Source of the DNA: Paracentrotus lividus
Lineage: Eukaryota; Echinodermata; Echinoidea; Camarodonta; Echinidae
Direction: 5' to 3'
DNA: 64,000 nucleotides
Assembly: GCA_940671915.1 (NCBI GenBank)
Contig: CALNVZ010000174.1
Coordinates: 24,307,104 to 24,371,103, forward strand
In this document: positions 44,658 through 57,233 of the stretch, piece after piece
Position numbering within the stretch: the first letter of the stretch is position 1
How the letters are laid out: each line of letters begins with the position of its first letter
Translations under genes and position numbers: made by a program
Notes under the pieces: generated by a model
The model's input: only the letters and a program-made list of their open reading frames with translations
The model's database searches: none
What the model was told of the DNA's origin: nothing

Positions 44658-47352
44658 ATATAGGTTTTCCCGGTCGATTTTAAAATGTTTTCAATCGAAT
44701 TCGTTAATGTTCAGTCAATTTAAACGATACCATTCCAGAGCGGGGCTATCGGTAATGTAAGTTAATGTTTAGAGCAATCAATTTCGTTTATGTTCTTTCA
44801 TAATCGTAAATGACCATTCATATTCGTTTATGTCCGATCAAAAGTGTTTATGTGCAGTGAATTTCGCCAATGTGCATGAAATCAAATTCGTGCGGCCAAT
44901 TTAAAAAATTCCCAGCTGTAAAAAGGAAGTGGAGGTGAGCTTCCAGCAGTCAAATTCGTTTTAGGCATGCAATTTAAAACGTTTTAAGCCTATCCGTCTG
45001 AACACACGAAGCAAGGGGGTGGCGCCCATGGTAAACACAAAATAAATTTATAAACAATAATTTGTATTCAGAGGCTGCGGAACGAATTTGAAAGTGGGGG
45101 GGGGGCACTTTTTTTCTGAAAAGGGGGCCCTCTACCTCAGTGGCATAATGAGCAAAATTTATGGGATAGGGAGGGGCTGGGTATAAAAGTAGTATTTTTA
45201 TTTACTGATATGCTGTTCAGTATCTTGATTTTGAGAGATTAAAGGTGCCCCCTTTGAAAAGAAAAATTTACACTTTGGAGTTTAAGCAACATTTAAAGTT
45301 TAAGCAACGTTAAAGTTTTATTACAGATGTAAAGCAAAGTGTAACATTATTGCCCCCGTGATAATGTTAAATGGCAATTGCAAATAGATTTACTTATTTT
45401 AAATGATTTTTAAAAACATAAGTGTCGGAAAGGGCATTAAAAATATCTTTATAGGGATGTAAATAGGCCTATGTGTTTCTGACAACACTTTTTACAATAG
45501 TTGCTTCCGGCAGCAGAGTAATTGGTCTCATGTGTTTTGCTTGGTATTCCCTTTTTATGCGAGCAACATTTAAAGTTTAAGCAACGTTAAAGTTTTATTA
45601 CAGATGTAAAGCAAAGTGTAACATTATTGCCCCCGTGATAATGTTAAAAGCCAATTGGAAATAGATTTACTTATTTTAAATGATTTTTAAAAACATAAGT
45701 GCTAGAAAGGGCATTAAAATATGTTTATACAGATGTAAATAGGCCTATGTGCTTCTGACAACACTCTTTTACAATAGCTGCCTCCCGCAGCAGGGTAATT
45801 GGTCTCATGTGTTTTGCTTGGTATTCTCTTTTTATGCGAGGTCGCGTAGCGATCGAGTGGCAAAATTTGGGTGTAAAAAAAAAGTGAAGAAAAAAGGGTT
45901 CTTTTTAGTACCAAAGAAATTATCGATGGGCCTTTCAAGAAGTCTAAAAGGTTTGTTTTATAGTATAAAAAGTGTCCTTTGTAGCTAAGAAAAAAGGGCA
46001 CTTTTAGAAACGAAAAGGGGCAATTTGTTATTTTTTGCCGCATTAGGCCATCCAGAACGTCATCATGTAATGGTCACAGGGGTAAGGTTTATTGGTCAAC
46101 TTTTTCGATCTTGCATCTTTTTCATTTTTTTTTGCTGGGGGATGGGGGCCGCGCCTGTCTACCAGCTTTTTGGTCTAATCTGAATTTTATGTAATAAATA
46201 CTTCATCTAATTGTCACTTAGTCAATTGACGATCTCAGATGTGGATCCAGGGGGGCCCAGTGGGGGGAAAAGAAAATAAGGGGGGAAGGGGGAAAGGGAA
46301 AAGGTAGAAAAATAGATTGTCGACCCGACAGACCAACCAACCCCCCCCCTATGGCCGTTACATGATGGCCTTGTTGATGGCCGAAGGCTGAGAAATTGTA
46401 ACATCCTTGTCACTTGTTCTATTGACCATTTCAGGCGTGGATCCAGGGCCCAGCGGGTCGCCCCCCCCCCCGAGCAGCAGCAGCAAAAAAAAAAAAAAGA
46501 AAAAAAAGGGGGGGGGTGAAATAAGAAAAAACAGGAACAAAAGAGGGAACAAAAAAAAAGTAGAAGATACAGATTGCCGACCCGACTGACCAATCTAACT
46601 CCCCCCCCCCCCCTATCGCCGTTACATGATGACCTTGTTGAAGCCGAAGGTCGAAAATTTTTAACACCTACGTAATAGACTAAATTTGGATTGGATAATG
46701 TTCAAATTTTTGGGAAATGCATGTTCTGATGAATAGGAGTGAGAATGGGGGCTGCAGACCCTACTCTACTTTATACACATTAGTTTTGTTTTTATTATAT
46801 TTTTGTAGACATTATATTTCGAGCAGACATATAGTTGTTAAATATGTACTGATAAAAAAGTGGACATTATAACAGTTATAATCAAATTATGTTTTTTTAT
46901 TTTTTTTAATGTGTTCTTTTTTTTTGTTCTTTTTTTTTTTTTGCGGTGTGAGTTTTGCAAGCTCAGCCTTCCCCTTCCCCAATGATCAGCCTCTTCTCTG
47001 CACAAAAACCCTTCACGGCCCTCCCAAATTTTATTTTCCTACCCGAACCTAACATTCTTAATTTGTATACAGTTATTTCGAATGTGGATGCCCCAAAAAC
47101 GAATTTGAATTCACCAGAAGACGGGAATTTTACGAAGGGACGAATTTGAGCGAACATTGACGAATGCGACTGCTCACAACAGCAAATTCATCGGTGCAAT
47201 TTGCAATTGGATTGAACGGTGTTTGATTTTGGCTACACATAAACGAATTTCATTGCAGATTTGTAATTGCGATCACATTCGGGACGAAAGCGCTCGAAAG
47301 AAATGTCAAATTGATCGGAGATAGTTTAAACTTGACCGGGAAAACCTATATT
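44658..47352 (-). mobile_element. TIR element with ATAGGTTTTCCCGGTC ends, arm L' copy
   Basis: Ends ATAGGTTTTCCCGGTCGA and TTGACCGGGAAAACCTAT. Subterminal repeats of the type TTCGTTTATGT and AATTCG occur within about 300 bases of each end. Inverse of 30,329-32,984, with the same nested tandem units. No transposase. Confidence 0.74.
45280..45840 (-). repeat. Tandem duplication, two units of about 275 bp, arm L' copy
   Basis: TTTAAAGTTTAAGCAACGTT, ATTGCCCCCGTGATAATG, TAGGCCTATGTG and ATTGGTCTCATGTGTTTTGC occur in both units; inverse of 31,815-32,365. Confidence 0.85.
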
Positions 47353-47394
47353 AACTTGAACTTTATAATTGTAACATTTACAATTATCGGTGGT

Positions 47395-49985
47395 ATGTAG
47401 GCCTACTGTGCTCTAGCTGTTTATGCTCCAACATCTGCACACAGTGAGGATATTAGCGACAAATTCTATGATGATCTCCAGCTTCATCTTGGAAAAATCC
47501 CGAAGAAGCACTTTACATCCTGATGGGAGGCTTCAATTCAAGAGTAGGCTCAGATAATAGCTTGTGGTCCCCTGCTCTAGGCAAATTTGGACTTGGACAA
47601 ATCAATGATAGAGGGGAAAAGCTGCTGGAATTCTGTATGTTGCACAAAATGACAATCTGCGACACTCTCTTCCAGCATAAGAAGTGTAGGAAAGCTACGT
47701 GGACATCGCCAAATGGTCTATACAAGAATCAGATTGACTTTATTATTACAAACCAAGACAACACCAGACTCTTCCAGAACTGCAGATCCTACTGTTCAGC
47801 TGAGGTCGGCTCAGATTACAATTTAGTGCTTGGCAATATCAAACTTATACCAACTTGATCCAGACGGATGAAAAGCCTACCTAAGACTTACGATGTGAGT
47901 AGACTTCGAGACCAAAAGATCGCCGATGAGTTCAAAGCCAAGATAGGTGGAACCTTTGAACCGCTGCTACAGTTACCAGATACAGATGTTGAAGGAATGT
48001 GGACAACATTTAAAGATACAACAAATAAAATTACTGAAGAGGTGATTGGTTTCAGACGTGCCAAATTGTTAAAAGGCCTGCCCGAAGAAGTTAGGAAAGC
48101 CTGCGAAGAACGTAGAAAGGCCAGAGTTCAGAAGATACAAAACCATTCTCCTCGAAATATGCAAAAATACAAACGCCTGAATAAGTTAGTAAAATACCAG
48201 GTGAAGAAATGGAAGAAGACTGAACTTGAGCTAGAAGTACATGAAATGGAAATAGCACACTCAAAGAATGACAGCCATGAACTCTTTAAAAGAGTTAGGA
48301 AATTGGCAGGGGAGAGAGAAAAGTTGCAGCCTGCAGCAAAGGACAGCAATGGCATCTTAAAAACAGCTCCATCTGAAGTTATGAAATGTTGGGAGGATTA
48401 CTTTAACACCCACTTGAATGGAGTTCATGAGAGAAGAAGAAGTACTAAACACCATCCCTGATCCTCTACCATCAGAAAACACACCTAGAGTACCTTTCAC
48501 TATTGGAGAAATAGATTCAGCTTTCAAGTCGTTAAAGAACAATAAAGCTTGTGGTTGGGATAAAATTGCAGCTGAAACACTGAAAGCAGGAGGTGAACGT
48601 ATGAGGCTCTACCTCTATCAATACAGCGTACTCCCAAGGATGTACACCTGAAGACTGGAGTAAGGGTCTGATCACACCAGTACATAAGAAGGGAGATAAG
48701 TTAGATCCAGCAAACTATAGGGCAATAGTGCTGCTCTCAGTGCCCGGTAAAGTGCTATGTAAGATGATTTTAAACAGAATACAAGCAACAATTGAGAGTC
48801 ACCTATCTGAGGAACAATGTGGATTTCGCAATTCCCGTGGGACTTCTGATGCAGTCTTCATTGTACGTCAAATTATGGAGAAAGCCAGGGAAAGAAATAC
48901 TACAATTCACTGGCATTTCGTCGATTTTAAGGCGGCCTTTTACACTATCTGGAGAAAGGCCCTATGGAAGTGCCTACGGTCCATTGGCATAGACCCTGCC
49001 TTAGTCGATATGATTGAGAACATGTACAAACAATCAAACTGTGCAGTAATGGTGAACGGTAAAGTTGGTTCAACGTCTTCACAGGAGTGCGCCAGGGCTG
49101 CCTCCTTTCCCCATCACTATTTAATACCTTTTTGGAATTCGTCATGCAGGACGTCAAGACACTCGACAATGGAGTTCAAATGGGCATGCTACATATTAAT
49201 AATATACGTTATGCGGACGATACCACCCTTCTCGATTTGGTGTTTGAGAAACTCCAGCTGTCTACAAACGAACTTCACAAAGCCGGTAAGAAGTGGGGCA
49301 TGAAAAGTAATGTTAAAAAACGCAGCGTCATGTCTAATGATGAACAAAACATCAATCTTGATGGCGAAAACATAAAAAAAGCAGACAAATTTGTGTTCCT
49401 TGGAAGTACTGTCCCTTCTGTATCTCATGATGTCAAGAGGCGGATCACTCTAGCTGCTTGGTCTTTTGGTCGACTAAAAACAACTATATGGTCAAATCAA
49501 GACATCCCAAGGTCTCTCAAAGTAAGGATCTACAAAGCCCTCATCCTGCCGATAGCTACATATGGAGCAGAAAATTGGACATTGAAGAAAACTGACCAAA
49601 ATAAGCTACAGTCGTTTGAAATGAGGTGCCTTCGAACAATTGCTGGAGTTCATCTCATAGACAGAATTCGAAATGAACACATTCGTCAGTCATGAACATC
49701 ACCAAGTCAATAAATGAGGAAATTGTGAAGAGACGTTTGACTTGGTTTGGGCATATCATGAGAATGCCCAATAATCGCCTTCCACTTCTGGCCTACGGGA
49801 ATGATTTCGCTGCTCCTCGGCCACCTGGACGCCCTCCTCTTAGATGGAAAGACCAGACCAAAAATGATGTTGGACTAACCCTGGAGGCTGCTGAGAACTT
49901 GGCTAGAGACAGGGTTGCATGGAGGAGGGTGACTAATAGGAGAGCAAAGGAACACACCGTCCTATGCCCTTAAGTCAAGTAAGTA
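47395..49985 (+). mobile_element. RTE-like LINE, arm L' copy (best preserved)
   Basis: A 5'-truncated non-LTR retrotransposon. The endonuclease part runs from VYAPTSAHSEDISD (about 47,419) through GGFNSRVGSDNS, TWTSPNGLYKNQIDFII and GSDYNLV. The linker KAKIGGTFEPLLQLPD follows. RT motifs: CGWDKIAAE, HWHFVDFKAAF (about 48,911), RYADDTTLL (about 49,207) and YGAENWTLKKTD. The C-terminus is RRLTWFGHIMRMPNNRLPL, ending VLCP and stop near 49,973. Frame changes occur near 47,860, 48,430, 48,640, 49,085 and 49,690. The 3' end is an AAGTAAGTAAGT-like tail, as expected for RTE-type elements. Two endonuclease catalytic positions differ: GDFN is GGFN and SDH is SDY. Confidence 0.92.
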
Positions 49986-50790
49986 AGTCAAGCTCTAGCT
50001 GTAACATAAACGAGATAAAAAAAAGCAATCTCACGATCAATTGTAACTCTTAGTGCACATTTTACCATAGACTTACAGATTGATATAAATCGTAAGATTG
50101 ATCGTATCTTTAATGTTACATGACACTGATATGTGATATGCTAAAAAGTCTATTATGTTTAACACGTAGACGGCAAATGAGATTTTCATATATCACTTTT
50201 TATTTACGTATAATTATAATAATAATAATAGTATGATAATAATAGTATGATTACAACTTCTCATGATAGTATGAATTGGTACATTCCCTTATATACAATG
50301 TAGAATTTTCTTGGGATCAATCTATTACACATCAGAAATTGTGACGTCATTAAACGCAAATCGGTAATTTTGAGTTAAGATGCAATTATTATAATGTTTC
50401 GATGTTTAATTTCAAAATGAGACATAATAAAACTTACCTTATCTACAATTTATACTCTATCAAGTTATGAAAAGAAAATTGAAAGTTGCCGTTCATCCCG
50501 AAGAGTTATAAAGGATTTTGTGTAAGCATGTTTTTGATAAACAAATTGTATATTTGACAAAATTGACAAAATTTGCGCGCGCGTAATTCTAACTTGAACG
50601 GTCGCTCAATCCGTTATGAATGATGCAAAAATAGTGCTTATGGTGTCAAACAGGGCCGTCGGAAGGAATTTGAAAGTGGCATCCCAACATGATGAAGAGT
50701 GAAATCATTAACCTCATGCTTCATGATACTGAAGTACTAGTTTTTGTTTCAAATGGTGTTTAAAAGTACAGTCAGGCAAGTTTTTGAGTG
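49986..50790. other. Arm L', no gene recognised
   Basis: Inverse of 26,931-27,690; AT-rich, with an (AAT)n stretch near 50,218-50,245. Confidence 0.55.
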
Positions 50791-50799
50791 TCCAAGTAG

Positions 50800-52330
50800 T
50801 TTCAAAAAACGGGTCCGGTAAAAATCATATTTTTTGGGGGGCAAAGTATGGTCCTCAGTTAATAAAAGAAGACTGACGGTAGGGTAATATTGTGCAATTG
50901 CTGATTTTTCTGGAATAAGGAAGTAATTGTATGAGGAAGTTCATTTGAGTTTAGTTGAAACATAAAACAGCCTAAGAAAAAATTATACAAATCGTTTATT
51001 TTCAAGATTTTATTTTCTAAAAATAAAATGTTCGTGTGACTAAATCTATCGGTATGGCAAATTATTCGAATAATCCTTTTTTGAAGTATTAATAATTTGT
51101 CCAACTGATAATTGAAAGAATTACCCCATGCAAGCACGCCATAAACCACGTAGGATAAGTGTCGAATATAAACTTTTCAAAATGTATTTCGGAAATGACC
51201 ATTTCGGTTTTATTGATTATTCCAATATTGTGAGATAACGTTTTGCTTAAATGTAAATTATGGGTTGTTTTTAGATCGGGGTACACCCATTTGTCTCACT
51301 GGACCAAAAGAAAAAGTAGATTATTATTATTTTTTTTTTTGTGTGTACATGTTCTAGACACGTGGAATAATATTGCTGTTAAATTTTGAGGCATGAGGTC
51401 ACCAGCTTATTTTTCTATAGGGGTTCAAATTTTTTATTACACGTAAAGTCAATTGCTCCATTTTTCGGAGAGTACGCTTTTTACAGAACGTGATTTGACA
51501 ACATTGTAACGTGAACTGTCTGTAAAATAAGTGGATATGGGCGAGGTACATTACAAATTTGTTGCATGTATACAAGTGTTCTTACAGACAAAAACATTGT
51601 TTATCAAGTGATGTCTATAACTATGCGTAAAAACACCGAATTCGGAGAGGACATTTTTTGACAAAATTGGCACCCTATTTTGGTTAAATATCACACACAA
51701 ACAAAAATCAAATTAACTGTAGCCTATAAAAATGTGCAGGCTCAAAATTAGAACAAATAAGATGAGGCAGTAATTTTGCCCTAAAATGTCAGATATAGTC
51801 AATTTTTAGAAGTAAATGTGTATTTCAATAAAAAAAATTCTTGTAGGTTGCTCTAAGAGTGCCCAATAGCTTGCCATCGTTGATTTGAGATAACAGTACC
51901 CATATTTCTTTTTATGTTGCACAGAAGGTCATTTTTTGACGGTGTACCCTGATCGTAGAGTTTATTGTCGATAGTGAGACAAAAGAATTTCAACAAATCA
52001 ACTAAATATATAACAGATTCATTTATTCAGACATTACGTGGTAACTCTGAAATAAAGATGCTAAAAAGCACAGACTGAGTTTTATTCATATTCAAAGACA
52101 GTTTATTTGCACATATCCTCTCTTCTACATGTCTTAGTTCATTGTTGACTGTTTCTCATGGTGACAGAAGAATACAAAACAATCATCAGCAAATAATGTG
52201 AAAGATAAAGATTTAGCCGAATTTTGATAGTCGTTCAGAATTTTTTTTTATGCAAGAAAAACATGAAAGGCCCTAGAATCGATCATTGAGGAACACCACA
52301 GAGAAAATGTTCAAAAGTTGAGATAATACA
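50800..52330 (-). mobile_element. CR1-like LINE, 5'-truncated, arm L' copy
   Basis: Minus-strand RT remnant. The GVPQ motif is followed by an in-frame TGA where Gly is expected, then SILGPFMFFL (about 52,300-52,260) and LFADDCFVFF (about 52,195). The C-terminus reads HNIGIINKTEMVISEIHF, MVYGVLAWGNSFNYQLDKLL, ILQKRIIRIICHTDRFSHTN and ILFLENKILKINDLYNFFL (51,290-50,860). The YG..AWG..LQKR.IRII pattern is typical of the CR1/L2 superfamily. Inactive. Confidence 0.85.
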
Positions 52331-52334
52331 GGCC

Positions 52335-52425
52335 CGTAACTAGGGGGTGGGGGAGTTTCGAACCCCCCCCCCCCCCCGCTGGAGAGCAAAGGTCCGCTTG
52401 ACCAAAAAAAAAAAAAAAGGTATTA
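52335..52425 (-). repeat. G-run/T-run repeat with TTCGAA, arm L' copy
   Basis: GGGGGAGTTTCGAA, poly-C, GGTCCGCTTG and poly-A; inverse of 25,262-25,345. Confidence 0.7.
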
Positions 52426-52449
52426 AAAAAGAAAGAGCATTGTCTGAAG

Positions 52450-53515
52450 TTTCATGAAATGCATTTTTTATCTTAATTTTACATTTTTCATGCTATTTGC
52501 ATAAATTAACATGCAAAAATTTGAATAGAAAAATGTACGTAAAATATCATTTGTTTGACCCTGACTTGATTGTATATGTTGGTCTCCTTACTTTGATTAT
52601 TGTCATTATACCCTTTTTTAAACTTCATTCCTTTAAATTTAAATGAAAAACAATGGTGTTGAATCGATTGTTTTAAGATAATTAACTAAAGAAATTAATT
52701 GCCATCAAATTTCACACACGTGACCCAAAAACACGAAAAGTTAACGCCCCCCGAAAACCATGGTTCTATTATTATTACAATTTTTTCTCCAAAGCTAGAT
52801 ATAATGTGCCTTGCATCTCACCAAATATGAAGCCCTGATAGCTTTTAATTTAGTTATTAATTAACTTTGAAATTGGTCACACACGTGACCCACGGGTCAC
52901 GTGTGTGACCAACTATGGTCATGCCTTAAAAAAGGGACCAGGCTATTCGGCCATTCTTTGAAAAGTGAACCTTTTGGGGACAAATAAATTTTTGCCTTTT
53001 GATTTTAAGCGGCATATTCAAATAGAGCAATGTGTGAATTTTCATGAACTGATGTTTTTTCGTGATTTTTGCAATTGTTCTTGCTCATTTGCATAAATTA
53101 ACATAAATGATAATTAAATGGAAAAACGGTAAATAAAGTTTTTTTATTTATCATTTTTTTTAACGCTGACTGGAATGGATATGCTGACTTCCTTACTTGG
53201 ATTAATGTCATTATATTATTATTTACCTCTATTCCTTTTAATCTAACCCCAAAAAATAATGTTGTTAAATTGATTATATTAAGATAATCAACCCTGGAAA
53301 TTAATTGCCCTCAAAATGTCACACACAAGTAACCAGAAAACACAAAAAGTTTATGCCCCGTCATGGCTCTGGTATTATTATAATTATTTCTTCAAAGCTA
53401 GATTTAATGTACCTTGCATCTCACTAAATATGAATCCGTGACAAGTTTTAATTTGATTATTAATTAGCAAACATATTGGTCACACACGTGACCCGCTGGG
53501 TGGGGGCGGTCATAA
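52450..53515 (-). repeat. Diverged tandem duplication, arm L' copy
   Basis: Inverse of 24,190-25,260. GGTCACGTGTGTGACC or its inverse marks unit edges near 52,895 and 53,480. Confidence 0.8.
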
Positions 53516-54685
53516 ATTCTGATTATTTTCACTTTCATTGGCTGAAACTAATTTATTTTAGCATTATTATACTCCAAAATGGTTCTGCAATAAATTTTGC
53601 GAAACAAAAAAACAAAAAACAAACAACAAAAAGAACAAACAAACAAACAAAACAAAAGGTCGAAAAAACAAGGAAATACATAAGAAATTCATAAAACAAT
53701 GAATTACACAAGGAATTTAGTTCGATATCAATTTTTTTTCCAAGTACAATTGTTAAGAATCCTATAAAGATTATGCAAACACAAAATTAGCATTCCAGAA
53801 GCTGTAGTTTGTCAATTAGAACAAAAATTATGACTCATACAATGCGTAAATTACCATAATTAATTCATATAAAATAAATTATTATTATTATGGGAAAATT
53901 AACAGTGCTTTCTTGTAGTTACATCACACACTACCATCGTGCAAATTTTCGGCGCGCTCGCGCGATCAACAGCCAAGATCTTAAAGGGGGCATCATGCCC
54001 CCCCCCCCTCCCTCCCCGCCCCTCCTCCAGTCTTGACAGCTACCAAAACACCCCATTGACTGACTAGGGCTGAGTTCATAAAATTTTTTACCACAGCGGA
54101 TATAGTAATTGCTCAAATACATGTACAAATCCTGGACGCAAAGTTCCCGGAACGCCGAAGGTGCCCCCACTCATCGAAAACTCTATCGAAACACTGCAAA
54201 AAGCTTTCATAAAGAAATTACTGGTTGTGAATTGGGCTGATTTGATGACGTTATCGGCAATATATAAGCGGTGTGTAAGCCATTGTCTCTTTATAAGCCA
54301 TTATCCCGAGTGCGATTTTTTGGCGATTTATAGCCCAAATAATATTTCTCCAAAGCAATCAGTGTGATTTGATGATGTCAGTGACTATTTATAAGCCACT
54401 TATAAGCCATTAATCATTGGCTATTCATAAACCATTATTTTTTGGGCGATATACGCAAACGAACAATGGGCGATTTATACGCAAACGAACAACGTGAACA
54501 CGCCACTAAACCAACAACAACAAGTGAACACTATCGATGCATATCGCATGTGTTACATTCGACAGTACAGACAGGCATCAAAGAGAAGTGAGAAATGAAA
54601 GTAATCTGGTGAGTTTGTAAGTAAACTTAAGTTTTTTATTATTAGAAATTTGTAAATGTAATCATTACGATCACGCTGTCGCACA

Positions 54686-55580
54686 TACAGTGTGTCCCAC
54701 AAAAAATGCTAATGGTACTTTAGATGGGTATAATATTAAAATTACAATATTATATTAATTATAACTCTACACCCGTAAACTATTATTCATTTCCTGCAAA
54801 TGGATGAAATTTTATGTGATACGGTCCAATAATCACAAAGATATGGGGATTTTTTCATCACACATCAGGAGACCTCTCCCTCCAAGTTTTGTATTCAGTA
54901 GTACCGGGTATATCGAATAAAAGAAAACCAAGTTTGATCATAAATAATTTGCAAAATATTTCAGTAGTGATTATGAAGTTTATATCACCGTAAAGTGCAA
55001 CTCATTACCATTCTATGATATGTCTCTCAGCTCACCAATAACGCATCGCTGAACCCCATTGTTCTGAAAAAGTCTTGCAAAATTGTGAGTGTTCACTTTC
55101 GTGCTCCTTGAGATGCGTTATTCAAAAATACTAAGAGGAAACCCAACTTTGATCATCACTGAGCGTGAAAGTGAAGCACTCACAATTTTGCAAGACTTTT
55201 TCAGAACAATGAGGTTCAGCGATGCATAATGGTGAGCTGAGAGGCATATCATTAGAATGGTAATGAGTTGCACTTTACAGTGATATAAATTTCATAAATA
55301 CTACTGAAATATTTTTCAAAGTATTAATGACAAACTTGGGTTTCTTTTATTCGACACATCCGGTAATACTCAATACAAACTTGGATGGAGAGGTTTCCCG
55401 ATGTGTAACGACAAAATGATCATATCTGTGAGATTCTTGGACCATATCACATAAAATTTCATCCAGTTGTAGAACACGAATGGCAGTTTACGGGTGTAGA
55501 GTTATAAACAAAAGAGTCTTGTAATTTTAATATCATATCCATCTAAAGTGCCATTGGCATTTTTTGTGGGACACACTGTA
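54686..55580. mobile_element. TACAGTGTGTCCCAC fold-back element, complete (895 bp)
   Basis: Ends TACAGTGTGTCCCACAAAAA and the inverse TTTTTGTGGGACACACTGTA, with TA at both ends. The two halves pair throughout (for example AGAACAATGAGGTTCAGCGA against TCGCTGAACCCCATTGTTCT). Non-autonomous and probably Tc1/mariner-mobilised. The outer end of arm L' falls inside it. Confidence 0.9.
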
Positions 55581-55910
55581 CATTACAAAATCAACGGCGA
55601 TTTCACGGTTTAGGTTCCCACTGCACTCGCTGGCACCTGTACACCGCTAGCAAATAAATATTCGGGGAAAAAGCAACTATGACATTGCCATCGGGACACT
55701 GACTTCAACCATGCCCGGTGATCCGGCAGGGAAGTACAGCTGTATGCCGTTAGAGGAAAAATTGGCATGCACTTTTTTTTCTTCAATATTACAAATAAAA
55801 TTAAAATAAAAGAAGAATAATGTTAAAAATTATCAAGACATACCCCAAATAGTTGCCAAGTTATGTCAATATATTCAGAATTTATTTTAGAAATTTTAAA
55901 TGTCCTTTAC
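55581..55910. other. No feature recognised
   Basis: Ordinary AT-rich DNA right of the inverted repeat; nothing supports a gene. Confidence 0.5.
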
Positions 55911-55976
55911 TAGGCTTTAAAAGGCTTTATAAAAATAATTTTGTAGGCTTTAAAAGGCTTTATAAAAATAATTTTG
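55911..55976 (+). repeat. Perfect 33-bp tandem duplication
   Basis: The unit TAGGCTTTAAAAGGCTTTAT plus AAAAATAATTTTG occurs twice back to back without change, each itself containing AGGCTTTA(A/T)AA twice. Confidence 0.95.
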
Positions 55977-56184
55977 TAGAAAAATATTCAAGTGGACAGG
56001 GTGTATGTAAAGCATGTTATAAGAATATCTACTTGATTCAAAATATACTGATAGCATATTGGTATTGAGAACAATATTAATACGATAGCTGCACCAAGAG
56101 AACTTGGGGAATCAACCGGGTGCACTTCAAAAATACCCTACAGAACAATGTGTCCACATCCGCCTATAAATGCAGTTTTACTGT

Positions 56185-56345
56185 TTCCAATAATTTCCAG
56201 TTTCAAGTCAATAGGTGAGACTATGCATTTCCTTTGGGCAGCATTTACAATGCTCATGTACACATTTCCAATTATCCAATCATTTCAGATTTGAAGTCAA
56301 TAGGTGAGAGGGTGCATTCCCCTTAGGTAATGCATCCTCTCACCT
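56185..56345 (+). repeat. Imperfect tandem duplication around AAGTCAATAGGTGAGA
   Basis: TTTCAAGTCAATAGGTGAGA recurs as TTTGAAGTCAATAGGTGAGA about 85 bases on, followed both times by an ATGCATT/GTGCATTCCC-like word. Confidence 0.75.
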
Positions 56346-56385
56346 CCAAACAACCAGGAACATACACTGAAAACCTAAACGGGTA

Positions 56386-56812
56386 GACCGACTAGCTTTA
56401 AAGCTAGTCGTAGTGATGCTCAGACTGACTAGCTTTAAAGCTAGTCCGTCACGATCGGACTAGTTTTCCTTTAACACAACCCGGTTATTACAGACTAGCT
56501 TTAAAATTCGTCCGTCTATACGGACTAGCTTGAAAGCTAGTCCGTAAAGTTAGTCCGTCAAGACGGACTAGTTTTAATGCTCGTCGGTCACGACGGACTA
56601 GCTTTCCAGAAAGCTAGTCGGTCATGACAGACTAGCTCTAAAGCTAGTCGGTCACGACAGACTAATTTTAAAGCTCGTCCGTCGTGACCGACTAGTTTGA
56701 CGGACTAGCATAAAAGCTAGTCGTATATAGTGATGCCCAGACTGACGAGCTTTTGAGCAGGACTAGCTTTACAGCTAGTCGGTCATGGTGTAAAAGCTAG
56801 TTCGTCGCGCTT
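56386..56812. repeat. Array of interlocking palindromes, GACTAGCTTTAAAGCTAGTC
   Basis: About 0.42 kb in which the 20-base palindrome GACTAGCTTTAAAGCTAGTC, or half of it, alternates with CGGTCACGAC/CGTCAAGACGG-type spacers that are themselves near-palindromes. About ten or more occurrences, several degenerate. No frame or promoter is apparent. Confidence 0.93.
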
Positions 56813-57233
56813 TTCTGCCGCGATGTTCTTGCTGCTGTCTTGACAGAATAGCATGACGGACGAGGTTAATATGGCTTCACCAGCTTGTCAGAGACGTCAA
56901 ACCTGAAATATTAGAAGACATTTTAAAGTTACGATTAAAAAACATGCATTTTGTCACATTTATTATGATGATATAAATCAGAAGACAGGATTTAATACAG
57001 GAGGCACAAAGTTGAATTGAGAAGGGGATGAATTTCCATTAAATTGGGTTCTACAGATAATATATAGCATAATTATATAAGTTGTTCAAACAGATAGCAT
57101 ATCACAAAAATCCTCTGGCTTCTCAATATTCTGGTTTGATAGTTCATGAAATTAACCTCCTGCCTGGGCGTGAAAGACTAGTGAACAGTTACAAACGGCC
57201 ACCAGAGGGGTGGTTGGAACTATTGTACCCGAA

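Larger units (their letters stand above)
42145..55310 (-). repeat. Giant inverted repeat, right arm L' (about 13 kb)
   Basis: Reverse complement of 22,370-35,432. The inner end starts ACCCCATGGGTGATTTTACA. The outer end is where the match to the post-gap sequence runs out, inside the element at 54,686-55,580; the left arm is cut there by the gap, so the true arm length may be greater. Confidence 0.95.

Noticed and set aside
54686-55580. Snap-back structure as a non-coding RNA gene
   Set aside because: TA-flanked termini and a second copy in the other arm show it is a transposable element.
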